Positions 1 through 8,813 of a DNA stretch of 64,000 bases are shown here, piece after piece (the first letter of the stretch is position 1; every line of letters starts with the position of its first letter). The position numbers were made by a program, and so were the translations under genes. Source of the stretch: SFWF01 sp045638145. Lineage in GTDB: Bacteria; Bacillota; Clostridia; Oscillospirales; Acutalibacteraceae. The notes below the pieces were generated by a model. It did no database searches. It had not been told where the DNA came from and was given only the letters and a program-made list of their open reading frames with translations. The DNA lies in contig JAZUAU010000004.1 of NCBI GenBank assembly GCA_045638145.1, positions 1 through 64,000 on the forward strand. Direction: 5' to 3'.

Positions 1-1
1 C

Positions 2-1996
2 GGCACAGATACCTACATAGAATATATTAACACCGAGGGCGGCATAAAGGAAAATATTATACTAAATAAATATACGGGACAAAACCGTTTTGAGTTTATT
101 TTCCGTTCCGAAACCCATATTCCCGTTCTTGAAAATAACGGAGCTAATATACTCGTTGTTAAAAAAGATGACCCAAAGGTAGTCGAATACAGATTTTTAA
201 GTCTTTACGCTTACGATTCATATATCCCCGAAAACGATGCAGCGGCAGAGGCTGAAACCTTCCGCCATATGAACGAGGATTTGTATTATGAGCTTTCTAA
301 AAACGCAGACGGTTCTTACACCATTACGGTAGTTGTTCCAAACGAATACCTTACCCACCCTGACATAGTTTACCCCGTAACGATAGACCCGTCTATGACC
401 TATGTCAGCTCTGATGTCCGAGCACAGGACACCTTTGTAGATGCAAGCACCCCAAGCACGCAGAATAACGGCTCTCTAGATTATATCCGTTTTGGAAAAA
501 AGAGCGGCTATAAGCACTACGGTTTCCAGAGATTTACAAGTCTGCCCAATCTTCCTGCAGGAGCAAATATAACAAACGCTTATATAAGATTTACCTTCCG
601 CAACGGACAGAATACACCTACTCCTTCATCGGGTATAAAAATGGAAAGCAGAGTTATCTCTTCGGCACAGTGGTATGAAAATACCGTTACCTGGAATAAT
701 AAGCCAACGGGAGTAAGTGCTTGGAAAACATCAAATTTCGTTTATAACGGAAGCTATCTGAACTATTTCGACGTTAATCTTACAAACGAACTGATAAACT
801 GGTATAGCGGTATCAGCAATAACTACGGAATTTGTTTTACTTATTATCAGGAAGACCATAGTGATTACAACAGCATAGTATCGTGCGAGGGAGATTCCGA
901 CCGCTCGCCGAAGCTCACTATTGAATATGAGCTAAACGGACTTTCGACAGGCACGTATTACTATATCCGTAACGCTAACAGCGGGCTGTATCTTACTGCA
1001 TCGGGTGATTCAAGCGGAGATATTCTTATTCAGTCGCCATTTAATGGCGGAGATTCTCAGAAATTCAACCTTCTCTATCTTGCACAAAGAGGAGATTATT
1101 GGATGTATCCAAAATCTGCAACCGACCTCGCAGTAGAAATTGAAGGTAATAACTCCGGTAATAATGCAAACATACAGTTAGGCTCACAGCCCTCTATACC
1201 GGGAAACCATCAACGATTCAAAATTATAAAAAATTATGATGATACATTTACGTTGCTAACACGAAGAAGTGATTATTTATCTGCTATTGCAGTTAAGGAT
1301 TATGGCGTAGACACAGGCGACCACATTGTCCAATACACCGCAGAAATGTCAGCTTCGAGATGGTATATCTCAAATAGTTCATGTAGCGTGGAAAGCACAG
1401 AAATGCCGTTTACGAACGATTATACAAATGCTTTCAATTATAGTGCTAATCGCTATGGACAAATGCCGATAGATGAGTATTTATCAAAAATAACGAGTCT
1501 CTTAGCAGCAAAACAAATAGCTAGAGCCTCCGCAGATTCAGTCATTCAAACTTATCCATATGCCTCAACATTATTGTATCACTTTTTAGACAACAGCGGA
1601 GAAACCGTACAATTACCTATAGAATATATCGAAAGTTCTACAGAAGTTGCACCTTATATTGTCCAAGTCAAAAACATACTTGATGCGCATTATAATGAAT
1701 TTGTAGATTCTGGAAATACAATTGAATACGGCATGATGAATGTTATAAGTTACTATGGAAGCAGTACCAATACTGATTGGCGCTTGGGGATAAATGCATG
1801 TGAATTATGTGGGAAACTCCAAATTACTAATGCTACAACAAAACAATATACAATCTGTATTCGTGATTATTATGATTGGGATGCAAATAACATGGAAGAG
1901 TTTTTTAATTTGGCTGCAACCGTTCTTAATGAGATGCATTACGCAGGAATTGCTAAAGATTTCACAGTAGTAGGTATTATCACATATTCTAATTAA
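2..1996 (+). CDS. DNRLRE-domain secreted protein with ricin-like module, 5'-truncated by window edge
   Basis: The frame is open from base 2, so the window cuts off the N-terminus; the first in-frame ATG at 269 is internal. The visible N-terminal part (about 130 residues before the DNRLRE domain) matches residues of the 49012-52602 protein almost word for word, including the YPVTIDPS motif. Then comes a DNRLRE/CBM96-like beta-sandwich (from about base 400 to 930, ending LTIEYELN), then a ricin-B-like segment (YYYIRNANSGLYLTASGD, about 950-1370) and a final region of about 200 residues. That tail contains YTICIRDYYDWD and MHYAGIAKDF, which resemble from memory C-terminal regions of Rhs-type toxins in Firmicutes; the function is not established. 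It is probably exported, because the intact paralogue has a signal peptide. The tail is more AT-rich than the shared front half. A lipoprotein gene follows 28 bp downstream. Assignment of the front half is firm, the tail is not. Confidence 0.8.
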   Translation, partial: GTDTYIEYINTEGGIKENIILNKYTGQNRFEFIFRSETHIPVLENNGANILVVKKDDPKVVEYRFLSLYAYDSYIPENDAAAEAETFRHMNEDLYYELSKNADGSYTITVVVPNEYLTHPDIVYPVTIDPSMTYVSSDVRAQDTFVDASTPSTQNNGSLDYIRFGKKSGYKHYGFQRFTSLPNLPAGANITNAYIRFTFRNGQNTPTPSSGIKMESRVISSAQWYENTVTWNNKPTGVSAWKTSNFVYNGSYLNYFDVNLTNELINWYSGISNNYGICFTYYQEDHSDYNSIVSCEGDSDRSPKLTIEYELNGLSTGTYYYIRNANSGLYLTASGDSSGDILIQSPFNGGDSQKFNLLYLAQRGDYWMYPKSATDLAVEIEGNNSGNNANIQLGSQPSIPGNHQRFKIIKNYDDTFTLLTRRSDYLSAIAVKDYGVDTGDHIVQYTAEMSASRWYISNSSCSVESTEMPFTNDYTNAFNYSANRYGQMPIDEYLSKITSLLAAKQIARASADSVIQTYPYASTLLYHFLDNSGETVQLPIEYIESSTEVAPYIVQVKNILDAHYNEFVDSGNTIEYGMMNVISYYGSSTNTDWRLGINACELCGKLQITNATTKQYTICIRDYYDWDANNMEEFFNLAATVLNEMHYAGIAKDFTVVGIITYSN

Positions 1997-2024
1997 GGTC
2001 ATAATTTAAAGGAGCAAGATTACC

Positions 2025-2699
2025 ATGAAAAAGATTTTATATATCATACTTATGATACTTATATTGTTTTGTGTAGCAATAAGTAATGTTGCTTGTTCAA
2101 TTAATGTGGAAGCGCCCAATGACTCAACAATTGGAGAAAATAATTCCCGATTACCTAGTACTAATTCAACAACAAAAAATGAATTTGAAGGGGATATTAT
2201 TGCTAAAATTGGAGAGCACGAATTGACTGAAAAAGCGCTCAAAAAATATGCTTTTATTGTATTTATTAAAACAGGGAAGTGTTCTCTAACAACAGCTGCG
2301 GATGAATATGCTAAAGCAAAAATCACATTGGACGAAATATCCGGAAGCGATTTTGATATTCCTGAGGGAAAAAGAGAAGAACTTTTAAAAATAGAAAGAG
2401 AAAATTTCAACCGCGATTATGAGGATAATATTGAAATTTGCAATAAAAATGGATTGACTCAAGAAGAACTAATTGACATTGTTGTTACCTCAAAAATTGA
2501 TATAACTGCAAGTGGAAATCATTTATCAATGTTTATTAGAAATTACAAAGAGGATAAGCATTATTCTGCGGAGGAATGGTTAGCACTTTATGATGAGTAT
2601 GTATTGGAAAAAATACAAGATCTTGAATTTGAGTCTATAGATAAAGATGCGCTTTCGGAATTGGAAATAGCGATATCAAATTTCAATATGAGAGATTAA
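2025..2699 (+). CDS. small lipoprotein with SurA-N-like helical region
   Basis: The 224-residue product starts with a basic MKK and a long hydrophobic stretch ending SNVAC, a plausible though imperfect lipobox with Cys24, so it is probably membrane-anchored outside the cell. After a Ser/Thr/Asn-rich linker, IIAKIGEHELTEKALKKYA resembles the start of the SurA/PrsA N-terminal chaperone domain; no peptidyl-prolyl isomerase domain follows. The rest is predicted mainly helical and highly charged. It sits directly behind the DNRLRE protein (28 bp, SD AAAGGAGC) and ends before a hairpin terminator, so the two are likely co-transcribed. The same arrangement recurs at 49012-53442, although the two lipoproteins are unrelated in sequence. 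A partner or protective role for the upstream effector-like protein is inference. Confidence 0.7.
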   Translation: MKKILYIILMILILFCVAISNVACSINVEAPNDSTIGENNSRLPSTNSTTKNEFEGDIIAKIGEHELTEKALKKYAFIVFIKTGKCSLTTAADEYAKAKITLDEISGSDFDIPEGKREELLKIERENFNRDYEDNIEICNKNGLTQEELIDIVVTSKIDITASGNHLSMFIRNYKEDKHYSAEEWLALYDEYVLEKIQDLEFESIDKDALSELEIAISNFNMRD

Positions 2700-2771
2700 T
2701 ATAACATTTACGACAAAAAGTGGAGTTTGATCTATAAGAGATTTCCGAGCCATATTGTATTAGTGAACCTA

Positions 2772-2802
2772 AAACGAGCGACCCTCACGGGTCGCTTGTT
2801 TT
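2772..2802 (+). terminator. intrinsic terminator after lipoprotein gene
   Basis: Eight-base-pair stem AGCGACCC/GGGTCGCT with loop TCAC, flanked by AAAAC and TTGTTTT. It closes the first DNRLRE-lipoprotein unit. Confidence 0.75.
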
Positions 2803-2852
2803 ATCGGCTTTTTGCGGAATTGAACAAAGGACAAATTTAGAATAAAACCCTA

Positions 2853-2881
2853 TTTACTTTCTCGCTTTAAAATAGTATAAT
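2853..2881 (+). promoter_or_regulatory. sigma-A promoter for argH
   Basis: TTTACT, 17 bp spacer, TATAAT; the ribosome binding site AAAGGTGA follows about 20 bp later. Confidence 0.6.
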
Positions 2882-2911
2882 TAAGAAAAAACGATTTTAA
2901 AGGTGATTTTT

Positions 2912-4291
2912 TTGAGTGAAAAGATGTGGGCAGGCCGCTTTACAAAGCAGCTCGACGTTAAGGTAAACGATTTTAATTCTTCAATTCGTGTTGATTGCCG
3001 TATGTACCGTCAGGACATAGGCGGCTCTATCGCGCACGCAACGATGCTCGCAGAGCAGGGCATAATCGAAAAGGCCGACGCCGAAAAGATAATTGACGGA
3101 CTTGAAGCTATTCTTTCCGATATTGAAAGCGGTAAACTTCAGTTTGACCCTACTGCCGAGGATATACATATGTTTGTTGAAGCAGAGCTAACACGCCGAA
3201 TCGGCGACACGGGCAAAAAGCTTCATACTGCTCGCAGCCGAAACGACCAGGTTGCACTTGACGTGCGTCTTTACCTTCGCGATGAGGTGGCAGAGGTAAT
3301 AGAAATGCTTCGCTCTCTCGTTAAAACGGTTGTAGATACAGCCGAAAAATATAAGGATACCGTAATGCCGGGTTACACCCACCTGCAACGCGCACAGCCC
3401 ATTACATTCGGTCAGCATTTGCTGGCTTATGCCGGAATGTTTATGCGCGATATCGGAAGATTTGAGGACGCTGCCCGTAGAATGAACTATTCTCCTCTCG
3501 GCTCCTGCGCCCTTGCAGGCACAACCTATCCCACCAACCGCAGACGGGTTGCAGAACTGCTCGAGATGAACGGAATAGTTGAAAACAGCCTTGACGGTGT
3601 TTCCGACCGTGACTTTGCGGTGGAGCTCGCCTCCGCTTGCTCCCTTTTTATGACACACCTTTCCCGTTTCTCGGAGGAGGTAATCCTCTGGTGCAGCTTC
3701 GAGTTTAAGTTTATCGAGCTTGACGACGCATATTCCACAGGCTCATCCATTATGCCGCAAAAGAAAAACCCCGATATTGCCGAGCTTGTACGCGGTAAAA
3801 CGGGTAGAGTTTACGGAAATCTTATGGCACTCCTCACAATGCTCAAAGGTCTCCCCCTTGCCTACAACAAGGATATGCAGGAGGATAAGGAAGCCATATT
3901 CGACAGCTTCGATACCGTAAAGCAGTGCGTTCCGATTTTTGAGGCAATGCTCCGCACAATGACGGTTAATAAGGGCAAAATGCGCGAAGCGGCGGCAGGC
4001 GGATTTATAAACGCAACCGATGTTGCAGACTATCTTGCAAAGAAGGGGCTACCATTCAGAAGTGCATACAAAATTTCGGGCACCTTAGTTGCTTACTGTA
4101 TCGAGCATAACACCGTCCTTGAAAAGCTGACTCTCCAAGAGTTTAAAGAAATGTCCGACCTTTTTGAGGAGGATATCTACGAGGCAATCAACCTTGAAAA
4201 CTGCACCTTCTCTAGAACAAGTGAGGGCGGCACCGCGGTAGCTTCGGTCGAAAATCAGATTAAATCAATTCGCGAAAAAATGAATTTCTAA
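2912..4291 (+). CDS. argH: argininosuccinate lyase
   Basis: Catalyses the last step of arginine synthesis, splitting argininosuccinate to arginine and fumarate in the cytoplasm. The fumarase/aspartase superfamily signature GSSIMPQKKNPD is intact, and the N-terminus KMWAGRFTK and length of about 459 residues are typical of ArgH. I place the start at TTG 2912 because the strong SD AAAGGTGA at 2899-2906 is correctly spaced for it; an in-frame GTG at 2903 lies inside that SD. It is a single gene with its own promoter and terminator; argG is not adjacent. The family assignment is secure. Confidence 0.95.
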   Translation: MSEKMWAGRFTKQLDVKVNDFNSSIRVDCRMYRQDIGGSIAHATMLAEQGIIEKADAEKIIDGLEAILSDIESGKLQFDPTAEDIHMFVEAELTRRIGDTGKKLHTARSRNDQVALDVRLYLRDEVAEVIEMLRSLVKTVVDTAEKYKDTVMPGYTHLQRAQPITFGQHLLAYAGMFMRDIGRFEDAARRMNYSPLGSCALAGTTYPTNRRRVAELLEMNGIVENSLDGVSDRDFAVELASACSLFMTHLSRFSEEVILWCSFEFKFIELDDAYSTGSSIMPQKKNPDIAELVRGKTGRVYGNLMALLTMLKGLPLAYNKDMQEDKEAIFDSFDTVKQCVPIFEAMLRTMTVNKGKMREAAAGGFINATDVADYLAKKGLPFRSAYKISGTLVAYCIEHNTVLEKLTLQEFKEMSDLFEEDIYEAINLENCTFSRTSEGGTAVASVENQIKSIREKMNF

Positions 4292-4298
4292 AAAGGAA

Positions 4299-4325
4299 AA
4301 CGACCCTGAACGGGGTCGTTTTTTT
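4299..4325. terminator. terminator between argH and dgt
   Basis: AACGACCC/GGGGTCGTT stem with a long T run, between convergent argH and dgt. It can serve argH and probably dgt on the other strand. Confidence 0.8.
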
Positions 4326-5517
4326 AATCAAAATATCCTTTGTAGACTATTTTCTTTTTGCTTTCGGGGAAGAGGTGGGCGTAAAGGTCTATAAAATAAT
4401 CATCGGTCATACTTGCGATATAATCGACTACTATTCTGTTCGGCTCCTCATTTTCATAAGGCTCTTTTCTGTAAACGTTAGAGTTTACAAATTCGATATG
4501 ATGGCGGAAAACGGGGGAGCTTTCATCACCCCGTTTAAGGTCGGACAGCAGTTTTTCATAAAGCTCTTGCATCATCGGCTTTACGGTAAGAGAAAGCTCT
4601 GCTTCAACCTCTTTGCTTTTGTAAATTTTTTCGTAGTTGTCGCTCTTTGCCTGACGGAGAGCCTCGAAATGCTCACTGTCCATTTTTATATAGTCCTTGC
4701 CATAGCTGTTTTCAACAATATTTACAACGAGGTTGTTTATGATTTCCGCATTATATGAGCCGATTGCGCCACTTTCAAACTCCCGGTTTGAAACGATATG
4801 CGCCCGTTCTGCATCTTGGCGGTCCTTTCCTAGATATGCGATAATATCCGAAATTCTCATAACACAACCCTCAAGTGTTGAGGGAACAAGTTTGCGAACA
4901 TTTGCCTTATCAATGTAGCAAGCCTCTACTTGCTTGTCAAATTCCTCGAAAGAAGTAAGAGGGCGGGGTCTATATTCCGAAAGCTCAAGCTCGCCGTCGT
5001 GTGCGGCTATTGACGAGAGGGTCTGGAGGGATAAATTGAGCGGAAAGATATCCTGAAGCACCCTGACCGAGTGAATGTTGTGACTAAAATGCCGATTTGT
5101 ATGGGTAAAATACAACTCATCGAGAAAGGTTTCGCCTGCGTGACCAAAGGGGGTGTGACCGATATCGTGGCCGAGGGCTATCGCCTCGATAAGGTCGAGA
5201 TTTAAATTCAGCGCTCTGCCGATATTTCGCGCAATACGTGACACAAGCTGAACGTGAAGCGCACGCCTTGTTATATCGTCATTTTTATAAAAGGAAAAAA
5301 CTTGAGTTTTATCGGCATAGCGGTTGTAATAAGGGCTGTGCATAATCTTTTCGATATCGCGCTGAAAAGCAGGACGGAGAAGGCTTGCGCGGTCGCGTTC
5401 AGGATTTCTGCGAACCACCCTTTCTTCGCAAAATCCAAAGGAGGGGAGGGTGTTATTCGCTCTATCTTCTAACATTTTGTCCTGAAGTTCCTTCGACAAA
5501 TTTTCATATTTCAGCAT
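4324..5517 (-). CDS. dgt: deoxyguanosinetriphosphate triphosphohydrolase-like HD protein
   Basis: HD-domain dNTP triphosphohydrolase of about 397 residues. The metal-binding core ALGHDIGHTPFGHAGE lies around residue 118, preceded by the conserved RRALHVQLVSRIAR helix with the first His. The family hydrolyses dGTP (sometimes other dNTPs) to nucleoside and triphosphate, limiting dNTP pools. Start choice is uncertain: ATG at 5517 gives MLKYENL, an in-frame GTG lies at 5526, and neither has a clear SD. Transcribed alone on the minus strand, convergent with argH and divergent from murA. Substrate specificity cannot be read from sequence. Confidence 0.88.
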   Translation of the reverse strand: MLKYENLSKELQDKMLEDRANNTLPSFGFCEERVVRRNPERDRASLLRPAFQRDIEKIMHSPYYNRYADKTQVFSFYKNDDITRRALHVQLVSRIARNIGRALNLNLDLIEAIALGHDIGHTPFGHAGETFLDELYFTHTNRHFSHNIHSVRVLQDIFPLNLSLQTLSSIAAHDGELELSEYRPRPLTSFEEFDKQVEACYIDKANVRKLVPSTLEGCVMRISDIIAYLGKDRQDAERAHIVSNREFESGAIGSYNAEIINNLVVNIVENSYGKDYIKMDSEHFEALRQAKSDNYEKIYKSKEVEAELSLTVKPMMQELYEKLLSDLKRGDESSPVFRHHIEFVNSNVYRKEPYENEEPNRIVVDYIASMTDDYFIDLYAHLFPESKKKIVYKGYFD

Positions 5518-5666
5518 TTTGGTCACATCGCTTTGTTTTACATTTTTAAATTCGTCATATTTATAAACAGAGAGTTTACACCTCGATTTTAAGTCTCGAT
5601 TTTTGCCTTGTCAAGAAAAACATCATTATTTTGCATATATTGACAAAAATCTACCGAAAATATAGT

Positions 5667-5695
5667 TTGACATTGGTACATTTTGAGTATATAAT
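5667..5695 (+). promoter_or_regulatory. sigma-A promoter for murA
   Basis: TTGACA, 17 bp spacer, TATAAT, close to consensus. Downstream, ACTAATT (5729-5735) and AATTAGT (5745-5751) form a seven-bp inverted repeat in the leader that could be an operator or a weak RNA stem. Confidence 0.75.
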
Positions 5696-5780
5696 GTTTA
5701 TATGTTGTGTGATGTTAAAAAGGGATATACTAATTGTACGATTTAATTAGTTAAAAAATGAAGGAAGGGTAAGTGGCGAA

Positions 5781-7067
5781 TTGGATAAATTTGTTGTAAA
5801 CGGCGGCAAACGTCTTTGCGGTCGAGTTAGCATCAGCGGCGCCAAAAATGCAGCCGTTGCCATATTGCCGGCAGTATTGCTTGCAGACAGTCCCTGCGTA
5901 ATTGAAAATGTTCCCGACATCTCGGATGTTAACGCTATCCTTCGTGCCCTGAAGGTTTTGGGTGCCGAGGTTCGTCAACTCACGAGAACGTCTTTTGAAA
6001 TAGACCCTACAGGTGTAAAATCTTATGTTGTAAACAAGGAAATGACTCAGGGCATGCGTGCTTCGTCTTATTTCCTGGGCGCACTACTTGGCAGATGTCG
6101 CAGAGCAAAGGTTGCGCCTCCCGGCGGTTGCGATATCGGTCTTCGTCCCATTGACCAGCATATAAAGGGCTTTGAAGCTCTGGGGGCCCGGGTCAGAATT
6201 GACAGCGGTATGGTGGAAGCAAGGGCGGAAAGACTTGGCGGAAGCAGTGTTTACCTTGATATGGTATCTGTTGGCGCTACTGTTAACATTATGCTCGCCG
6301 CTGCCCGCGCACGCGGAATGACGGTTATTGAAAATGCCGCACGCGAGCCTCACATAGTAGACCTTGCAAACTTCTTGAACTCTATGGGCGCCGATATTAT
6401 GGGTGCAGGCACCTCGGTTATCAAAATTCGCGGTGTTGAGCATCTCTCAGGCACCACCTACAGCATAATCCCCGATCAGATTGAAGCGGGAACATATATG
6501 GTTGCCGCCGCCGCAACAAGAGGCGATGTAACTATCTGCGATGTTACCCCGAAGCACCTTGAATCTATAACTGCAAAGCTTCGCGAGGTAGGGGCTACCG
6601 TTGAAGAGGGCGACGAATACGTCAGGGTCAAAATGACAGGCAGGGCAGGCAGCTGCAATGTTAAAACAATGCCTCATCCCGGCTTTCCAACCGATATGCA
6701 GCCTCAGTTTGCAACCCTTCTCGCAATTGCAGATGGGACAAGCGTTGTAACAGAAGGCGTTTGGGACAGCCGTTTCCGCTATGCTGAACAGCTTACCTTT
6801 ATGGGTGCTGATTTAAAGGTAGACGGAAAAACCGCTGTGATTAAGGGTGTTAAGGGCCTTAAAGCCGCAAAGGTAACGGCCAACGACCTTCGCGCCGGTG
6901 CTGCTATGATAATTGCGGGGCTTGTGGCCGACGGCACAACCGAGATTGACTCTATAGACTATATTGATAGAGGCTACGAAATGGTTGTTGAAAAGTTCTC
7001 GGCACTCGGCGCAGATATAAAGAGAATAACCGTTCCCGGCGGCGTTACTGTTTTAAAAGCTAACTAA
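5781..7067 (+). CDS. murA: UDP-N-acetylglucosamine 1-carboxyvinyltransferase
   Basis: First committed step of peptidoglycan synthesis: transfers enolpyruvyl from PEP to UDP-GlcNAc in the cytoplasm. The catalytic loop GGCDIGLRPIDQH carries the fosfomycin-sensitive cysteine as Cys117, and the N-terminal GAKNAAV motif is conserved. Length of 428 residues is normal. The start is TTG 5781, preceded by GGAAGGG; a nearby GTG is out of frame. It has its own promoter. The following gene begins about 100 bp later, so it may be co-transcribed with the YycJ-like hydrolase and rlmH, but I see a weak GGAGGGCAATCGCCCTCC hairpin in the gap that may terminate some transcripts. Confidence 0.96.
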   Translation: MDKFVVNGGKRLCGRVSISGAKNAAVAILPAVLLADSPCVIENVPDISDVNAILRALKVLGAEVRQLTRTSFEIDPTGVKSYVVNKEMTQGMRASSYFLGALLGRCRRAKVAPPGGCDIGLRPIDQHIKGFEALGARVRIDSGMVEARAERLGGSSVYLDMVSVGATVNIMLAAARARGMTVIENAAREPHIVDLANFLNSMGADIMGAGTSVIKIRGVEHLSGTTYSIIPDQIEAGTYMVAAAATRGDVTICDVTPKHLESITAKLREVGATVEEGDEYVRVKMTGRAGSCNVKTMPHPGFPTDMQPQFATLLAIADGTSVVTEGVWDSRFRYAEQLTFMGADLKVDGKTAVIKGVKGLKAAKVTANDLRAGAAMIIAGLVADGTTEIDSIDYIDRGYEMVVEKFSALGADIKRITVPGGVTVLKAN

Positions 7068-7075
7068 AATCATAT

Positions 7076-7100
7076 AGGAGGGCAATCGCCCTCCTTATTA
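7076..7100 (+). terminator. hairpin after murA
   Basis: GGAGGGC AATC GCCCTCC stem followed by TTATTATATATA. The T tract is short, so termination may be partial. Confidence 0.55.
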
Positions 7101-7167
7101 TATATAAAGGCAATAGGCAATAGAAATAGGTGCCTGCGGCGCATATTATAAAAAGGTGGGGAGTAAA

Positions 7168-7956
7168 ATGGCAAAGTTTTGTCCGCTTTTTTCGGGTAGC
7201 AAAGGAAATTGTACCTATATAGAAAACGGAAATGCGGCGCTGCTTGTCGATGCAGGGGTTTCTTTTAAAAGGATAAGAGAGGCACTCGAAGTGCGCGAGC
7301 TTGATATTACAAAAATAAAGGCTGTGCTTATAACACACGAGCACGGCGACCACGTTTCGGGGCTTAAAACCCTCCTTAAAAAGCTCGCCATCCCCGTAAT
7401 CGCATCCCGCGATACCGTTTATTCCCTCGAATTTCATAAAATTTTAACCGATAAAAATGAGCGCATCTACATAGACGATACGAATAGCCTCGAGCTTTCA
7501 GGCTTCAGGGTTACCCGCTTTGCCACAAGCCATGACTGTGTCGGTTCAAGCGGATATAGAATACAGCTGTCAGACGAGCTGACCGTTGCTGTTTGTACCG
7601 ACCTCGGAATTGTCACGGATTGTGTAAGAAGTGGCGTTATGGGTGCAGACCTCGTTATGATAGAATCAAATCACGACCCCGTGATGCTTCGCCTCGGGCC
7701 CTACACACCCGATTTGAAACTCAGAGTTTCGGGAGTGCGTGGACACCTCTCAAATGCCGTTGCCGCATCCCTTTGCGGAGAGCTTTTTAAAAATGGTACG
7801 AGAAGATTCGTTCTTGCCCACCTTTCTGAGAACAACAACACCCCCGAAAAGGCAGAAGCCGCAGTAAAGGCATCCCTCTTTTCGGCAGGAGCGCGTGACG
7901 GAGACTACATATTATATATAGCACCGACCGAGGGAGGAAGAATTATAAGCCTATGA
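7168..7956 (+). CDS. MBL-fold metallo-hydrolase, YycJ/WalJ-like
   Basis: Metallo-beta-lactamase fold protein of 262 residues with the zinc motif THEHGDH and downstream metal ligands (CTDLG, ESNHD, HLS). The N-terminus FCPLFSGSKGNCTYIE is typical of the YycJ/WalJ group of Firmicutes, implicated in cell-wall/two-component pathways or DNA repair. Start is ATG 7168 with SD AAAGGTGGG; an upstream in-frame GTG at 7156 overlaps that SD. The stop overlaps the start of rlmH by four bases, indicating translational coupling; the walJ-rlmH pairing is common in Firmicutes. The biochemical substrate is unknown. Confidence 0.88.
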   Translation: MAKFCPLFSGSKGNCTYIENGNAALLVDAGVSFKRIREALEVRELDITKIKAVLITHEHGDHVSGLKTLLKKLAIPVIASRDTVYSLEFHKILTDKNERIYIDDTNSLELSGFRVTRFATSHDCVGSSGYRIQLSDELTVAVCTDLGIVTDCVRSGVMGADLVMIESNHDPVMLRLGPYTPDLKLRVSGVRGHLSNAVAASLCGELFKNGTRRFVLAHLSENNNTPEKAEAAVKASLFSAGARDGDYILYIAPTEGGRIISL

Positions 7957-8435
7957 TAAAGATAAATATCATCTGCCTCGGTCGTCTTAAAGAGAAACAT
8001 CTTCGCGATACCTCCGCGGAATATGAAAAAAGACTCTCTGCCTATGCAAAGGTAAATATAATCGAGTTTGAGCCCGAAAGACTGTCGGATAACCCGTCTG
8101 CCGCCGAAATAGAAGCGGCACTTAAAACCGAAGCCGACAAAATTCTTAAAAAAATCGAGCAAGGTTCATATACGGTTGCAATGTGCATCGAGGGCAAGCA
8201 GATGGAAAGCACCGAATTTTCTGCGCTTATTACGGATAAAGCAAATTTGGGCACGGGGGTTTTCAATTTTATAATAGGAAGCTCCTGCGGACTGCACTCT
8301 TCGGTAAAAAGTAGGGCAGACCTTAGATTCTCGTTTTCAAAAATGACCTTTCCGCACCAGCTTTTCAGAATAATGCTCGAGGAACAGCTTTACCGCGCCT
8401 TCAAAATCGCCGAAGGCGGAAAGTATCATAAATAA
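7953..8435 (+). CDS. rlmH: 23S rRNA (pseudouridine1915-N3)-methyltransferase
   Basis: SPOUT-class methyltransferase that modifies pseudouridine 1915 in helix 69 of 23S rRNA on the assembled ribosome. At 160 residues it has the family length. The C-terminal SAM-binding knot is recognisable: FIIGSSCGLHSSVKSRAD, FSKMTFPHQLFRIMLEEQ and the terminal KYHK. It overlaps the upstream metallo-hydrolase by ATGA. It ends just before a promoter-like leader element, so it is the last gene of the murA-side transcription unit. Confidence 0.95.
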   Translation: MIKINIICLGRLKEKHLRDTSAEYEKRLSAYAKVNIIEFEPERLSDNPSAAEIEAALKTEADKILKKIEQGSYTVAMCIEGKQMESTEFSALITDKANLGTGVFNFIIGSSCGLHSSVKSRADLRFSFSKMTFPHQLFRIMLEEQLYRAFKIAEGGKYHK

Positions 8436-8441
8436 ATTGCA

Positions 8442-8606
8442 TTGAATTTTTTGTTAATTTATGTTAAAATAATCTTGCAGTAAACATCCCGACGACAAGC
8501 CGATTACTGCAAAAAATTAATAAAACTATAAAAGCGCACAGTCGTACGGGGAGCCCTGTATAACTGCGTGCTTTTTTGTTTAAAAAATAGGGATGGAGGA
8601 AGAAAT
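8442..8606 (+). ncRNA. duplicated structured leader RNA, copy 1
   Basis: Promoter TTGAAT-17 bp-TAAAAT (8442-8470) is followed by hairpin 1 (GCAGTAA 8477-8483 with TTACTGC 8514-8520) and hairpin 2 (GCGCACAGT with ACTGCGTGC, one mismatch) ending in TTTTTTGTTT, i.e. an intrinsic terminator. Then AGGGATGGAGGAAGAAAT supplies a strong SD for an ATG at 8607. A second copy with the same order lies at 41282-41447. The 5' arm GCAGT of hairpin 1 can also pair with ACTGC in the terminator 3' arm, so a termination/antitermination switch is possible. I do not recognise it as a known riboswitch class. The RNA could alternatively be a stand-alone small RNA of about 105 nt. Confidence 0.6.
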
Positions 8607-8687
8607 ATGTCGAAAAATATCATAATTAAAGCTTCCTTTGCTCCAAGAGGAAGGTATCGGTTAAAAACAGTTTTTCTTTGTGCCTGA
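8607..8687 (+). CDS. short degenerate ORF downstream of leader RNA copy 1
   Basis: Twenty-six codons starting MSKNIIIKASFAPRG and ending at TGA 8685. The SD (GGAGGAAG, spacing 6) and start context are identical to those of the second copy at 41448, whose ORF begins MSKNIVM. Sequence similarity between copies stops just after the sixth codon. I read this as the beginning of a gene whose remainder has been lost; the sequence after it is a palindrome array. It may still be translated as a leader peptide. Confidence 0.35.
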   Translation: MSKNIIIKASFAPRGRYRLKTVFLCA

Positions 8688-8725
8688 GTTTCCCTGTCCT
8701 CTGTCTGAGCCCACGGCAACCGCAC

Positions 8726-8813
8726 GCGATATTCGCCTTTGGCGAGCGATATGTCCCTCGGACACGATATGACGGCTTTGCCGACGTGATATGCACCTTT
8801 GACGAGTTCAAAT
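8726..8813. repeat. tandem short palindromes separated by GATAT
   Basis: Four copies of GATAT (8728, 8748, 8766, 8788) preceded by GC, AC or GT separate small perfect hairpins: TCGCC/GGCGA, GTCC/GGAC, CGGC/GCCG, then a degenerate unit. The period is 18-22 bp. This is not coding and resembles small palindromic repeat arrays seen in gut Clostridia genomes. Bases 8688-8725 and 8814-8908 show no gene. Confidence 0.65.

Noticed and set aside
2006..2410. Antisense open frame over the first lipoprotein gene
   Set aside because: No SD or promoter; overlaps a well-supported gene on the other strand.
8530..8580. Group II intron domain V or guanidine mini-ykkC riboswitch
   Set aside because: GTACGGG resembles both superficially, but there is no AGC/GTTC bulged hairpin typical of domain V and no paired ACGR loops of mini-ykkC in both copies.
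8726..8813. GATAT array as CRISPR or tandem coding repeat
   Set aside because: Repeat unit far too short and inserts are palindromes; frames contain stops.
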